Assembly (NCBI RefSeq): GCF_018449515.1
Contig: NZ_JAAVUQ010000018.1
Span: forward strand, 1 to 64,000
Reading direction: 5' to 3'
Source of the DNA: Caballeronia sp. dw_19
GTDB taxonomy: Bacteria > Pseudomonadota > Gammaproteobacteria > Burkholderiales > Burkholderiaceae
Length of the DNA stretch: 64,000 bases
The notes beneath the pieces were generated by a model that was not told the origin of the DNA, did not search any database, and saw only the letters and a list, made by a program, of their open reading frames with translations. The position numbers and the translations under genes were made by a program. Below are positions 43,163-52,194 of this stretch, in pieces; position 1 is the first letter of the stretch; every line of letters begins with the position of its first letter.

Positions 43163-44271
43163 GCGGTGTGCGCCTTGCGATGCAATGCAAGCTGGTTTTT
43201 AAGCTGCACGAGACTCGGCGTGACGATAGGCACGAAGGCCGCCTCGCGCATGCGGCGCGCGGTGCCGGTCTGGCCGCGCAAATAACCGCGGCCTCCGGTC
43301 ACTTGAACTTCGAGCCCGACGGCGGCCTCTACCACTGCCGCCAATGCGATGCGGATCTCGAATAACGCGGCAGGCGTGGAGACAAACGTGCCGTTGCGCA
43401 CGCCTTCTTTCAGCCGATGCGTGAGGTCGTCGAGTTCGCGCGCCAACTGCGCGGCTTCGTCCTCTACGGCGGCGCGCGATATCGCGCTCGTTTCGCCAAC
43501 TGCGGCAAGGCAGCGACGCGCGAGACCGATCGACATGCCGCACTGAAGGCCGAGGAAACCCGGGCGCACGCGTGCGAGCCAGGCGGGTGCGTCGGCCGTG
43601 ATGCGGAACGTGTCGTCCAGTACCGCGCCTTCCACGCGTAGAGCCGCCGTATTGCTCGAACGCAACGCGATCAGGTCAAGGTCAACGCTACGCGTAACGC
43701 CTGGGGCATCGTGCGGGATAGCGAAGATGGAGGGCGGCGTGTTGTCGTCTTCTGTTGCGTGATCGAATGCCGCTGCGGCGATGAAACCTTCCGGACGCAG
43801 GTTGGTGATCCACGGCAAGCTGCCGTCGAGTGTCCACCGATCATGCTCGCCGGCGTGATCGAGCAAGTGCGCTTTCATCTGCAATGGTTCGATGTTCGAC
43901 AGATACTTCATTGCATTCGACAGCCCCGTTGCGCCCGCCAGTTCGCCGCTCAGCAGCCGGTCGAGCCAGCGCGTGATCAACGTCTCGTTCGGACTTTGCA
44001 GCAGGTATTCGATGAAAGTGCGTTGTCCCCAGAACACGAATGCCGCCGCGAGCGATTGTTCGGCCACCTTCGCGACCGCCTCGATTGCGTCTCCAATCAC
44101 GCCGCCCGTGCCGCCAAGATGCGCCGGCACACCGGTACGGAACAGACCTGCGCGACCGAGCCGCGGCAGGATCTCGGAGGCAAGGTCTTGCTCTGTGTCG
44201 ATAGCTTCAGCATGCGTGTCGAGCCACGCTTCAAGTTCGTTCGTGACTGGTCGCATCGCAGAGGTTGTCAT
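43159..44271 (-). CDS. acyl-CoA dehydrogenase-fold monooxygenase
   Basis: 370 aa from the ATG at 44271, which overlaps the AhpD-like stop (ATGA). The fold is shown by DLASEILPRLGRAGLFRTGV, AHLGGTGGVIGDAIEAVAKV, LSGELAGATGLSNAMKYLSN and the C-terminal VQVTGGRGYLRGQTGTARRM. It is shorter than true acyl-CoA dehydrogenases. With its transporter neighbours it fits the SfnB/DszC-like desulfurising oxygenase group, which uses reduced flavin and O2. The flavin reductase partner is not in the operon. Confidence 0.82.
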   Translation of the reverse strand: MTTSAMRPVTNELEAWLDTHAEAIDTEQDLASEILPRLGRAGLFRTGVPAHLGGTGGVIGDAIEAVAKVAEQSLAAAFVFWGQRTFIEYLLQSPNETLITRWLDRLLSGELAGATGLSNAMKYLSNIEPLQMKAHLLDHAGEHDRWTLDGSLPWITNLRPEGFIAAAAFDHATEDDNTPPSIFAIPHDAPGVTRSVDLDLIALRSSNTAALRVEGAVLDDTFRITADAPAWLARVRPGFLGLQCGMSIGLARRCLAAVGETSAISRAAVEDEAAQLARELDDLTHRLKEGVRNGTFVSTPAALFEIRIALAAVVEAAVGLEVQVTGGRGYLRGQTGTARRMREAAFVPIVTPSLVQLKNQLALHRKAHTA

Positions 44272-44840
44272 GCGGCATGTGCCTTGGCTTTGGGTTCCCA
44301 CCGGTAAGCAGCCAGTTCCGGATTGAGTTCGTTTTGCGAGAGATTGTTGGCGAAGTTGCACAAGGTAGCGAGGCTGACGCCGAGCACGACTTCGAGCGCG
44401 TTGGCGTCGGTGAAGCCGGCTACGCGGAAGGTGTTCAGTTCTTCATCCGATACCCCGCCGCGCGCTGCGATCACGGCACGCGTGAAGACGGCAACCGCGT
44501 TGAGGCGGGCATCGGCAATCGGTTGCTGGTCGCGGATTGAGTCGACCACGGGCGCGTCCAATTGTGCCTTCTTCAATGCGACCGCCGTGTGTCCGGCAAC
44601 GCAAAAACCACAGCCATGGATAGCGGCGGCCGTGATTTGAACGGTTTCGCGCTCGGCGAGCGTCAGCCCGCTACGGGCGTTGATACCTGCCACAGTCAGG
44701 TAGGTTTCGAGAGCGGTGGGCGCGTTCGCAAGCGATGCCACCAGATTGGGTAAGAAGCCGTTGTTCGCCAACGCCTTCTCAAGGTAAGGGCGGCTCGCTT
44801 CAGGTGCGCTTTCAATGGTTTGCAACGGCAGACGGCTCAT
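44268..44840 (-). CDS. AhpD-like carboxymuconolactone decarboxylase family protein
   Basis: 190 aa, all-helical CMD/AhpD fold. The redox site is complete: Glu63 or Glu65 in LAERETVQIT, then HGCGFCVAGH with Cys77, Cys80 and His84. Such proteins reduce peroxides or act as protein disulfide reductants. It is the first gene of the operon AhpD-monooxygenase-ATPase-binding protein-permease, all tightly spaced. A peroxide-handling role beside a flavin oxygenase makes sense, since these leak H2O2. Confidence 0.88.
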   Translation of the reverse strand: MSRLPLQTIESAPEASRPYLEKALANNGFLPNLVASLANAPTALETYLTVAGINARSGLTLAERETVQITAAAIHGCGFCVAGHTAVALKKAQLDAPVVDSIRDQQPIADARLNAVAVFTRAVIAARGGVSDEELNTFRVAGFTDANALEVVLGVSLATLCNFANNLSQNELNPELAAYRWEPKAKAHAA

Positions 44841-44946
44841 GACGGTTCCTCGTAGTCGAAGGGGTATTGTCTATTGTCACTGGGCCGAGCGCTTTCGGCA
44901 ATGCGCGTGCGTCTGGGATTGATGCTTATTCGTCTCAGGTTTTTTT

Positions 44947-45960
44947 GCTCGCGCCGGTGGACGGGGTTGTCAGGTTCTGGGGTTGGTGGTCGGGGTCTAT
45001 GCTGGGGTGGTACTTTTGGCGTTAGTGGTCGGGGTCAATGCCGGGTTGGTGCTTTCGGCCGTGGTGGTCTGCGAGAGTCGGATTTTCTCTTTATCACTAT
45101 TAGCCACTGTGCGTGGCGGCACGTCATTTCTTTGTCCAAAGCGACAAAGAAACGAAGCAAAGAAAACGCTTTTAAACCACGCTACCCTAAGTGTCCACAG
45201 CGTGCAGTTTTTATTCATAGGTGCCCCAAAAGCACGGTGCTCGCCAGAGCCACGGATGTGTGAACCCCTCCTTCTCGCGAATCCTGACACGAACACGCTT
45301 CGCCCCGTACGCTCTCGGGCAAGCACAAGTTGCCAAGGGACCAGCACGGCCTCACGCGTTCTGCATGCTTCGTTTCTTGCTGGGGTTAGCGGCTTGGTCT
45401 ACGCGGTTGTCTTCGTGGATCACAACTTGATGCCTAGCAGCTCGATGCGTGTTTAGTGCTTCAGTTTTTGGTGAACTGACCGCGTGCTTACACGGCTATT
45501 TTCGTCGGTTCGGTCTTACATATTTTGGGGCTATATTACTTGGTAGGTTGGCGACGAGGTCCGAGGCGCGTCCACATTGGAGGGAGGTTATCCGCGGATA
45601 GCGCGGGGTGAACCTTGGGCAGATTCAATCACTGGTGGCGAAGCGTGTGGGTATCGGTGTTCGGAGAAGGAGGGTTTCACACATCGGTGGTTCTGGCGAG
45701 CACCGTGCTTTTGGGGCACCTATGAATGAAAACTGCACGCTGTGGACACTTAGGGTAGAGCGGTTAAAGCGTTTTCTTTGCTTCGTTTCTTTGTCGCTTT
45801 GGACAAAGAAATGACGTGCCGCCACGCACAGTGGCTAATAGTGATAAAGAGAAAATCCGACTCAGGCAGACCACTAACGCTGAAAGCAGCAACCCGGCAT
45901 AAACCCCGACCACTAACCCCAGAACCGACCACCACCAAAACCCCGTCCACCGGCGCGAGC
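44947..45960. repeat. composite inverted-repeat element, copy 3
   Basis: Perfect 16-bp terminal repeats lie at 44947-44962 and 45945-45960. The arms run to about 45352 (GTACGCTCTCGGGCAAG inner end) and from about 45590 (GATAGCGCGGGG inner end), the same orientation as copy 2. The arm palindromes are at 45127-45152 and 45786-45811. The core shares TGCTTCAGTTTTT and CTATTTTCGTCGGTT with the core of copy 2. The right end is 13 bp from the stop of the AraC gene. The left end lies upstream of the AhpD operon, so that operon's promoter lies between 44841 and the element or inside it. Confidence 0.87.
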
Positions 45961-45973
45961 GAAAATTGCTTTC

Positions 45974-46963
45974 TCAGTGCAGCGCCACCTGCGCATCATC
46001 AATAGCAAAACCCAAAGCGACAGGATCCTGCGTACGAGTCCGCCGGTAGGCACCCGGCTGCTCCCCGGTCACGCGCTTGAACGCCTGCGCGAACGCGGAC
46101 TCGGATTGATACCCAACCTGTTCCGCGGCGTCCGGCGTCGTAGTGCCGTTCCGAAGCATCGCCGCAGCCACTTTCATACGAACCAGCGTGACGAACTGCG
46201 CGGGCGGCTGGCCACATGCTTCTACGAACTGCTTGCAGAAACGCGCCCGCGACATATGCACGAAATCCGCCATTCTGTCGGTCGTCCAGCGCTCTGCAGG
46301 GGTATCGATAATGGCAGTAATCAACGGCGCAAACTCCGCGCGACGCATCAGTGACCAAAGACCCGGCGCAATGTCGTCGCGTGCAGCGACAGAACGAAGC
46401 GCGTAGAAAAACAAAAGCTCGGTCAGGCGCGCGATCAGCGGCGAAGGTGCGTCAGGATGCCGCTGCGCCTCAGCGCGAATCAGGTCGAACACGGCACGGG
46501 GACCGTCGGGCGCCGCAGTGTCGTGGCGGGCGACGATGTGATCAGGGATCAGCGCGAGCAACTGGTCGTCCAGGCCCGAGCGGAATTCGAAGAACCCACA
46601 TGCTAGTCCGAGACTCTGTTGCGCCGGACTTTCGTCGGACGATAAGGGCTGCATAGAACCCGCCCGCTGACTCTCCTGACCGGCTGGCGGCGCAACGGGC
46701 AACGGCGAGAGGCAATGCGGCATGTCGTGCAGCAGGAACACGGCGTCGCCTTGCGTCAGGCGCACGCTCGTCGCAATGCGCCCCGGCTTGGCGGGCAGAT
46801 GCAGCCAGCATTCTCCATGCAGCACGACATGGAAACTCGCCTGCTGATGGCCCGCCGTCGATGCCTGCCAGCTTCCACAATACTGGCCGACATGGAACAG
46901 CGTGCTCTTGAGTTCGAGACCGGCAAGCAGCCAGTCGGCAATTTTTTCGGCGTGAAGGGGCAT
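45974..46963 (-). CDS. AraC family regulator with N-terminal cupin
   Basis: 329 aa from the ATG at 46963 (MPLHAEKIADWLL). The N-terminal cupin_6-type sensor domain is shown by SFHVVLHGECWLHLPAK and GDAVFLLHDMPHCLSPLP. The C-terminal AraC DNA-binding domain shows ERWTTDRMADFVHMSRARFC, PPAQFVTLVRMKVAAAMLR and AAEQVGYQSESAFAQAFKRV. It lies downstream of the CMD genes on the same strand, 136 bp after their stop, and may be transcribed separately. Confidence 0.9.
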   Translation of the reverse strand: MPLHAEKIADWLLAGLELKSTLFHVGQYCGSWQASTAGHQQASFHVVLHGECWLHLPAKPGRIATSVRLTQGDAVFLLHDMPHCLSPLPVAPPAGQESQRAGSMQPLSSDESPAQQSLGLACGFFEFRSGLDDQLLALIPDHIVARHDTAAPDGPRAVFDLIRAEAQRHPDAPSPLIARLTELLFFYALRSVAARDDIAPGLWSLMRRAEFAPLITAIIDTPAERWTTDRMADFVHMSRARFCKQFVEACGQPPAQFVTLVRMKVAAAMLRNGTTTPDAAEQVGYQSESAFAQAFKRVTGEQPGAYRRTRTQDPVALGFAIDDAQVALH

Positions 46964-47099
46964 GACGGGATCGGCATAGTTCAGCGGTGAATCGCTATAC
47001 CTACCCGTCCTGCCGCAACAATGCAAAGAACTTGTTGTTGGAACCTTATTCCGTTTTCGGCGTGTTCAGGTCGAGCGACAGCGGCCGGCCCTGGTCCGC

Positions 47100-47678
47100 T
47101 CATCCAACCGGTTCGCCGAGATTGAGCATCAGCCGGTTGGCCCACGCGAAGATCGCAATGGAGTGAATCAGGTCGAGGATCTCGTCGTCGCTCAATCCCA
47201 CATCGCGCAGCGCCCGCAACTGTGCCGGTTCAACCTGACCCGGCGTGAGCGTCAGGTCGATCGACGCCAGCACGATCGCCTTCTCGCGCGGCGAAGTGCC
47301 AGCGGTAGCCGGATCGTTGAAAACCTGTTCGATAACATCGTCGCGTTTCGCCAGTTGTTCGAAACGCTGCGCATGCACGGACGCGCAATACACGCAGCCA
47401 TTGACCCGCGAAACGACCGTCGATGCCAACTCCCGCTCGGCGCGCGGCAAGCCGCCCGGTGCATACATGATTGCGTTGAAGGCCGCCGAGCGCTGCCGCA
47501 GGATTTCCGGCTGATGCACGAGGAACAGGTAATAGTCGGACTCCTTCGCTTTCGGATGGCTCTCTTCGAGCACGGTGATCTGCTCGGGCGAGGCATCGGC
47601 GAGTTCCACCACATCCAGCCACGCGTCCCATCCCAGCACGCGATTCGTGAAGCCATGCGCTTCAATGATCCGGCTCAT
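47100..47678 (-). CDS. alkylhydroperoxidase domain protein (Avi_7169-like)
   Basis: 192 aa, CMD/AhpD fold. AERELASTVVSRVNGCVYCA then SVH provides Glu81 or Glu83, Cys95, Cys98 and His102, a complete AhpD-type redox centre. The N-terminal domain (TNRVLGWDAWLDVVELADAS) matches the peroxidase-related proteins I recall as the Avi_7169 family. It is the last gene of the ten-gene operon and overlaps its partner CMD gene by 4 nt. Confidence 0.87.
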   Translation of the reverse strand: MSRIIEAHGFTNRVLGWDAWLDVVELADASPEQITVLEESHPKAKESDYYLFLVHQPEILRQRSAAFNAIMYAPGGLPRAERELASTVVSRVNGCVYCASVHAQRFEQLAKRDDVIEQVFNDPATAGTSPREKAIVLASIDLTLTPGQVEPAQLRALRDVGLSDDEILDLIHSIAIFAWANRLMLNLGEPVG

Positions 47679-48199
47679 GCTGCCTCCGTTGCATTCAAGA
47701 CCTGCAGCGCGCGCAAACCGGCCGTCAGGCGAATCTGATAGGAAAGAAAGGCGATCAATTGTGTAAGGGCGACTACAGCGGGCGTCGGAATGCCCGCGGC
47801 GGGCAGACGTTCCAGCGCGGTTTTATCGCCGTCTATGGGTGTTTTGATCAGTGTGCGCGTGAAGGCCAGCATTGCGCGCAAGCGAGGTTCCTGAGCGTCG
47901 ATCGAACCCTGTGCGATCTGGTCGATCACGGCACGGTCCGCATTGATCGAAGCGAGCCGTTCCGCATAATGAGTCGCTAATGCAGGGGCATTCGACAACG
48001 TGCACGCGTATAACGCAACAAGCAAGCGATCGCTTAGCGACAAATCGGGCAGCGCCGGATCGAATAACGCGTCGTAGCTACGCTGGGTCGCGGCGGCGAC
48101 CTTGTCGCGTTTATGTCGCGTGGCGTAGGCCGGCGAACCGGGCGTAAGGCCCGCAATCCGGTCGACAATATCGGTGCTGAGATCGTAGGTGTCTGTCAT
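47675..48199 (-). CDS. CMD domain protein (Avi_7170-like), no CxxC
   Basis: 174 aa from the ATG at 48199, overlapping the stop of the thioesterase-like gene. DIVDRIAGLTPGSPAYATRH followed by KRDKVAAATQRSYDALFD is typical of the family I recall as Avi_7170. The place of the redox motif reads LLVALYACTLSNAPALATHY with only one Cys, so it lacks the CxxC of its neighbour. It probably forms a structural partner or binds a ligand. Confidence 0.85.
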   Translation of the reverse strand: MTDTYDLSTDIVDRIAGLTPGSPAYATRHKRDKVAAATQRSYDALFDPALPDLSLSDRLLVALYACTLSNAPALATHYAERLASINADRAVIDQIAQGSIDAQEPRLRAMLAFTRTLIKTPIDGDKTALERLPAAGIPTPAVVALTQLIAFLSYQIRLTAGLRALQVLNATEAA

Positions 48200-49542
48200 G
48201 GTTGCTCCTGCCTGAAAGAGTTGCCAGCCGTGTCGCCAGTAATTTTCGACGCGCGGGAATGGACGGCTGCGTCGAGAAAGGCCAGCACTTCGCGCCACGA
48301 TGATTCATCGGCGTGTGCGTTCGCTGCGGGTTCGCCGCCGCCGGTGCTGATGCGTCCGGAAACGGGATGCGCATACACGAGTTGCGTGGTCGGCACATAC
48401 GGGAAAACGATCGCGTGGCCGGCGTTATCGAAGTCGAGATGGCGCACCGGATATGCATGTTTTTCCCGTTCAAGCCGCTCTACGACCATGCGTGAGTATT
48501 CGGAGGAGGGCCATGAACCGTCGTCGGTAGCGGAGAGCAACAGCACCGGCCCATCCGTATTCTCGACGTGAATCCGCGCCCGCTCCACCGCTTCTTTATC
48601 GAGTAACGCGGTTCGAATTGCGCGTTCGTGACGATGCGGAGGCGGGCCATCGTCGAAGGGCTTCCAGCTAGCCGTGCCGTTGTTTTCCCACAAGTGCGGC
48701 AGGGGTTTGCCGTCGAGCAGCCAGATTGGACCTTCACGACCCGTTGCGGGATCGGCGGCGTTCTGTGCGCTGTGAACGACCGCGCCGGGCACATAACCGA
48801 TCACCGCCTTGATGCGATCCGGATATGTTGCGCCAAGCAGCAACGCGAGTTCGCCGCCGCGCGACTGCCCGCTCACGGCGATAAAGCCGGACGCCGGTTG
48901 CAACTCGCGCGTGATCCAGTCGAGCGCGCGGCGAAAGTATTCGAGCGGCGTATTGGAGATGTAGTCAGACAGCCCCGGTGTCTTGAAGTAACCCAGCGCG
49001 AGGGCAGCATATCCGCGCGATGCGTAAAGCGCCCCGCGCGGTTCATTGATGCCGCCGCCCGACCCGTTCAGCACGAGCACCACGGGATGGGGTCCGGGCG
49101 TTGCGGGCAGGAACAACGTGCCAACGCAGCCGTCAACGCGCATGTCGCGCCGTTGCACGCCGGCCGCCATCAGCCGCTGATTCAGCAGCGTGGCGCTCAG
49201 CACTTGTCCGTCTTCACCAATGACTTCGATGCAGGTAGACAACGCCTTGGAGACATCGGCGGGAAATACCTCGCGTTTGCCCGCTTCGACGGGGACTTGC
49301 GACCAGATGAGTCCCATCGCCGATACACCGCTGTAGTCACCTTCGACCGGCGCATCCCGGGCAACGTCGATGACGCCGTGATCATCGGCACGAAAGACCG
49401 CACGACTTGTCCAGACCGTGCCCGCTCCGCGCACGGTCTGCGTGCGAAGGGTCAGCAATGTACCCGCGCGCGCGCCGGTTACTGCAATGCGCCGAGCAAC
49501 GTCGATCAGATCGTCGTCCGGCGTAGCCGTGATGTTGATCAT
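48196..49542 (-). CDS. acyl-CoA thioesterase/BAAT-like alpha/beta hydrolase
   Basis: 448 aa. Residues about 10-135 form the beta-sandwich N-terminal domain of acyl-CoA thioester hydrolase/BAAT proteins (GTVWTSRAVFRADDHGVIDV; PVEGDYSGVSAMGLIWSQVP). The catalytic domain follows with VVLVLNGSGGGINEPRGALY (oxyanion region), the nucleophile Ser227 in SGQSRGGE, Asp340 or Asp341 in SATDDGSW and His376 in DNAGHAI. Human BAAT uses Cys as nucleophile; Ser here suggests hydrolysis rather than amino acid conjugation. It lies 7 nt after the binding-protein gene. Its substrate could be an imported ester, amide or thioester. Confidence 0.88.
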   Translation of the reverse strand: MINITATPDDDLIDVARRIAVTGARAGTLLTLRTQTVRGAGTVWTSRAVFRADDHGVIDVARDAPVEGDYSGVSAMGLIWSQVPVEAGKREVFPADVSKALSTCIEVIGEDGQVLSATLLNQRLMAAGVQRRDMRVDGCVGTLFLPATPGPHPVVLVLNGSGGGINEPRGALYASRGYAALALGYFKTPGLSDYISNTPLEYFRRALDWITRELQPASGFIAVSGQSRGGELALLLGATYPDRIKAVIGYVPGAVVHSAQNAADPATGREGPIWLLDGKPLPHLWENNGTASWKPFDDGPPPHRHERAIRTALLDKEAVERARIHVENTDGPVLLLSATDDGSWPSSEYSRMVVERLEREKHAYPVRHLDFDNAGHAIVFPYVPTTQLVYAHPVSGRISTGGGEPAANAHADESSWREVLAFLDAAVHSRASKITGDTAGNSFRQEQP

Positions 49543-49549
49543 GATGGCC

Positions 49550-51127
49550 TCAACTTCCGCTGCGCGTAACCATCATCGCGGTCGTGCGGTCGCTCACTAT
49601 CGGCGTCACTTTCAGGCCTTTCTTTGCAGCCCAGATGTTTTCGTAGTGAAAGAGCGGAATGATGCCAACGTCGTCGCTTACCACCTTCACTGACTGCTGC
49701 AAGATGGCCTCACGTTTCGCTGAATCGAACTCGGCCGTGGCGGCGTCGAGCGCGTGGTCAACGGCCGGGCTGCTATAACGGCCCCAGTTCGACGAACCAA
49801 TGCCCTTCTTTGGATCAACGGTGCCGAGAATATTGACGAGCGCATAGCTTGCTTCGCCCGTGCCGTTACCCCACGCAATCATGCTCACCGCAAACTCATT
49901 CTTGTTCGCGCGGCTGGCGTAACTGGCCCACGGCATGACCTCGACCTTCGTCTTCACACCAATGCGCGTCCAGAATTGCGCCACGGCCTGCGCCGTTTCG
50001 GGCGCTTGTGGATAACGATCGTTAGGTACGCTGAGCGTCAACTGGAAGCCGTCCGGGAAGCCTGCTTCGGCCAGGAGTTTCTTTGCCTGGACCGGGTCGT
50101 TCGGGATGTCCTTGACGTCCGGGTTATAACCGAAGGTCTTGGCCGGCATCCACTGGTTGGCGACCGTTGCGGCGCCCTGCAGGATGCGGTCGGTGATGGC
50201 GGGACGATTGATCGCGAGCGACAACGCGCGACGCACGCGCACATCGAGTAGCGGGTTCCTGGCCAACGGCTTCCCGGCATTGTCAGCAATGTACGGGCTC
50301 GGGCCTTCACGGAAACTTGGCTGAAGTATCAGCACGCGCAGGCCCGGATACGCGAACACCGATACCTTCGGCGATTGCTTGAGACGCGGGAGATCGGAGA
50401 CCGAGACTTTATCGATCACGTCTACGTCGCCCGACAACAACGCCGCCGTACGTGCCGCCGCGTTGCTCACGTAGCGATAATTGACCTTGTCCCAGATCGG
50501 CTTCGTGCCCCAGTACGCGTCGTTACGCGTCATCACCACGCGGTCGCCCGGCGTGTACGAAACGAATTTGTACGGCCCTGAGCCGATCATCGAGCGACCG
50601 GAGTTGTAGTCTTCCGTCGTCGCCTTCTCGCCCACGTGCTTGCTCACAATATGTACCGATGTCAAATTCAGCGGCAGGTCCGGCGTGGGCGAGCTGGTCT
50701 TGATGATCAACGTGTACGGATCAGGCGCCGTGACGGACGCGATAGTGCGCAGATACCCCGCGAAGGTCGCGATGGTCCCCGGCACGTTGCGGGCGCGCTG
50801 ATACGAATAGATCACGTCGTCCGCGGTGAACGGCGTGCCGTCTTGCCACTTGACGTCGTGTCGCAGCTTGAATTCCCACGTGTCGTTGCCGGTTGACTTC
50901 CAGCTTGTCGCGAGGCCGGGCGCAAGGACGTTGTTGTGATTCTCGACCAGCAGATCCCAGAAGTGCAGGTCGACGGAACGGTCGCCCGCGTAGTTGTTCA
51001 GTTGCGGATCGAGCGACGAGAGCGGATCGGCGAACGCAATATTGAGCGTTTGCGCTGATGCACCTGAACTGAACAACGCCGCAGTGGCGAGCGTGGCGGT
51101 CAGCGTGGAAAGGACCAGGCGTTTCAC
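49550..51127 (-). CDS. dipeptide/oligopeptide-type ABC substrate-binding protein
   Basis: 525 aa, SBP_bac_5 family. I start at the GTG at 51127 because AAGGAA lies seven nt upstream and a Sec signal peptide begins there (VLSTLTATLATAALFSSGASA). LNIAFADPLSSLDPQLNNYA, WEFKLRHDVKWQDGTPFTAD, PLLDVRVRRALSLAINRPAI and MPWASYASRANKNEFAVSMI are family blocks. It is the binding protein for the OppB/C/D/F-like set just upstream in the operon. The ligand may be a peptide, glutathione-like thiol or opine; the sequence does not decide. Confidence 0.92.
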   Translation of the reverse strand: MKRLVLSTLTATLATAALFSSGASAQTLNIAFADPLSSLDPQLNNYAGDRSVDLHFWDLLVENHNNVLAPGLATSWKSTGNDTWEFKLRHDVKWQDGTPFTADDVIYSYQRARNVPGTIATFAGYLRTIASVTAPDPYTLIIKTSSPTPDLPLNLTSVHIVSKHVGEKATTEDYNSGRSMIGSGPYKFVSYTPGDRVVMTRNDAYWGTKPIWDKVNYRYVSNAAARTAALLSGDVDVIDKVSVSDLPRLKQSPKVSVFAYPGLRVLILQPSFREGPSPYIADNAGKPLARNPLLDVRVRRALSLAINRPAITDRILQGAATVANQWMPAKTFGYNPDVKDIPNDPVQAKKLLAEAGFPDGFQLTLSVPNDRYPQAPETAQAVAQFWTRIGVKTKVEVMPWASYASRANKNEFAVSMIAWGNGTGEASYALVNILGTVDPKKGIGSSNWGRYSSPAVDHALDAATAEFDSAKREAILQQSVKVVSDDVGIIPLFHYENIWAAKKGLKVTPIVSDRTTAMMVTRSGS

Positions 51128-51180
51128 GATGCAATTCCTTTTTATTGAGTGGTTCTGGATTGAAACTTGGTGAGCGTCGT

Positions 51181-52194
51181 TTAGTGAGCGTCGTTCAGGT
51201 GACATGCGCTGACATGCTCGATGGCGATGCCACGCAAGCGCGGCACTTCGGTCATGCAACGCGGCATGGCATGCGGACAGCGCGGATGAAAATGGCAACC
51301 CGACGGCGGTGAAAGCGGGCTCGGCATTTCGCCGCGAATAGCGGTGAAGTGCTTCTTGCGAGCATCTATACGCGGAATTTCGGCCAGCAAGGTCTGCGTG
51401 TAAGGATGATTCGGATGCCGGAATATCTCTTCCACGGGAGCGCTTTCCACCACCCGTCCCAGATACATGATCACCACGCGATCCGACAATTGTTCGACCA
51501 CGCCCAGGTCGTGGCTGATGAACAGGTACGTGAGATTAAGTTGCTCGCGCAGGTCCATGAAGAGATTCAGGATCTGCGCTTGTATCGATACATCGAGGGC
51601 GGCCACCGCTTCGTCGCAGACGAGCATGGACGGGTTGACCGCGAGCGCTCTCGCAATGCCGATGCGCTGCCGCTGACCACCGCTGAACTCGTGCGGATAA
51701 CGGTCGGCGAGCGACGGGTCGAGGCCCGCGCGTTTTAACTGCGCCGCCACGTAGGCGTCGAGATCGCTGCGCTCGATCATGCCGTGAACAAGCGGTGCTT
51801 CGCCGACGATATCGCGGATACGCCTTCTCGGATTCAGGCTGGAATACGGGTCCTGGAAGATCATCTGGATCGCGAGCCGCGCGGCACGGAGTGCCGCCGG
51901 TGACATCGTTGCGCGGTCCTGTCCATCGACCAGCACGTCGCCTTCGGTCGGCGCGATGAGCCCCGAAACAATGCGACCGAGCGTGGACTTTCCGCAGCCA
52001 GATTCGCCGACCAGTCCGACCACTTCGCCCGGCGCGATCGCGAGATCGACATGTTCGACTGCTCGTGTGACCGCTTGTGCCGCAAGCACGTTACGCTCGC
52101 GCAGCCAGCGTGTCGCGGCGTTCTCGTCGCGTTCGCCGAAGCGCTGGCTGACCCCGCGCAGTTCAATGAGCGCGCGTGTATGGACCTGGCTCAT
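51181..52194 (-). CDS. oligopeptide ABC transporter ATPase, OppF-like
   Basis: 337 aa. Walker A GESGCGKST at residues 63-71, IQMIFQDPYSSLNPRRRIRD, signature FSGGQRQR and LVCDEAVAALDVSIQAQILN (Walker B/D-loop; Val replaces the usual Pro-Thr or Pro-Val). The C-terminal oligo_HPY domain has CHFHPRCPHAMPRC for an iron-sulfur or zinc-like cluster. A 12-nt direct repeat (GTGAGCGTCGTT at 51170-51181 and 51184-51195) straddles the stop codon. Start overlaps the OppD-like stop by 4 nt. Confidence 0.92.
   Translation of the reverse strand: MSQVHTRALIELRGVSQRFGERDENAATRWLRERNVLAAQAVTRAVEHVDLAIAPGEVVGLVGESGCGKSTLGRIVSGLIAPTEGDVLVDGQDRATMSPAALRAARLAIQMIFQDPYSSLNPRRRIRDIVGEAPLVHGMIERSDLDAYVAAQLKRAGLDPSLADRYPHEFSGGQRQRIGIARALAVNPSMLVCDEAVAALDVSIQAQILNLFMDLREQLNLTYLFISHDLGVVEQLSDRVVIMYLGRVVESAPVEEIFRHPNHPYTQTLLAEIPRIDARKKHFTAIRGEMPSPLSPPSGCHFHPRCPHAMPRCMTEVPRLRGIAIEHVSACHLNDAH

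Noticed and set aside
43159..44271. True acyl-CoA dehydrogenase of beta-oxidation
   Set aside because: It is short and sits between an AhpD-like gene and sulfonate-type transporter genes; no other fatty acid gene is nearby.
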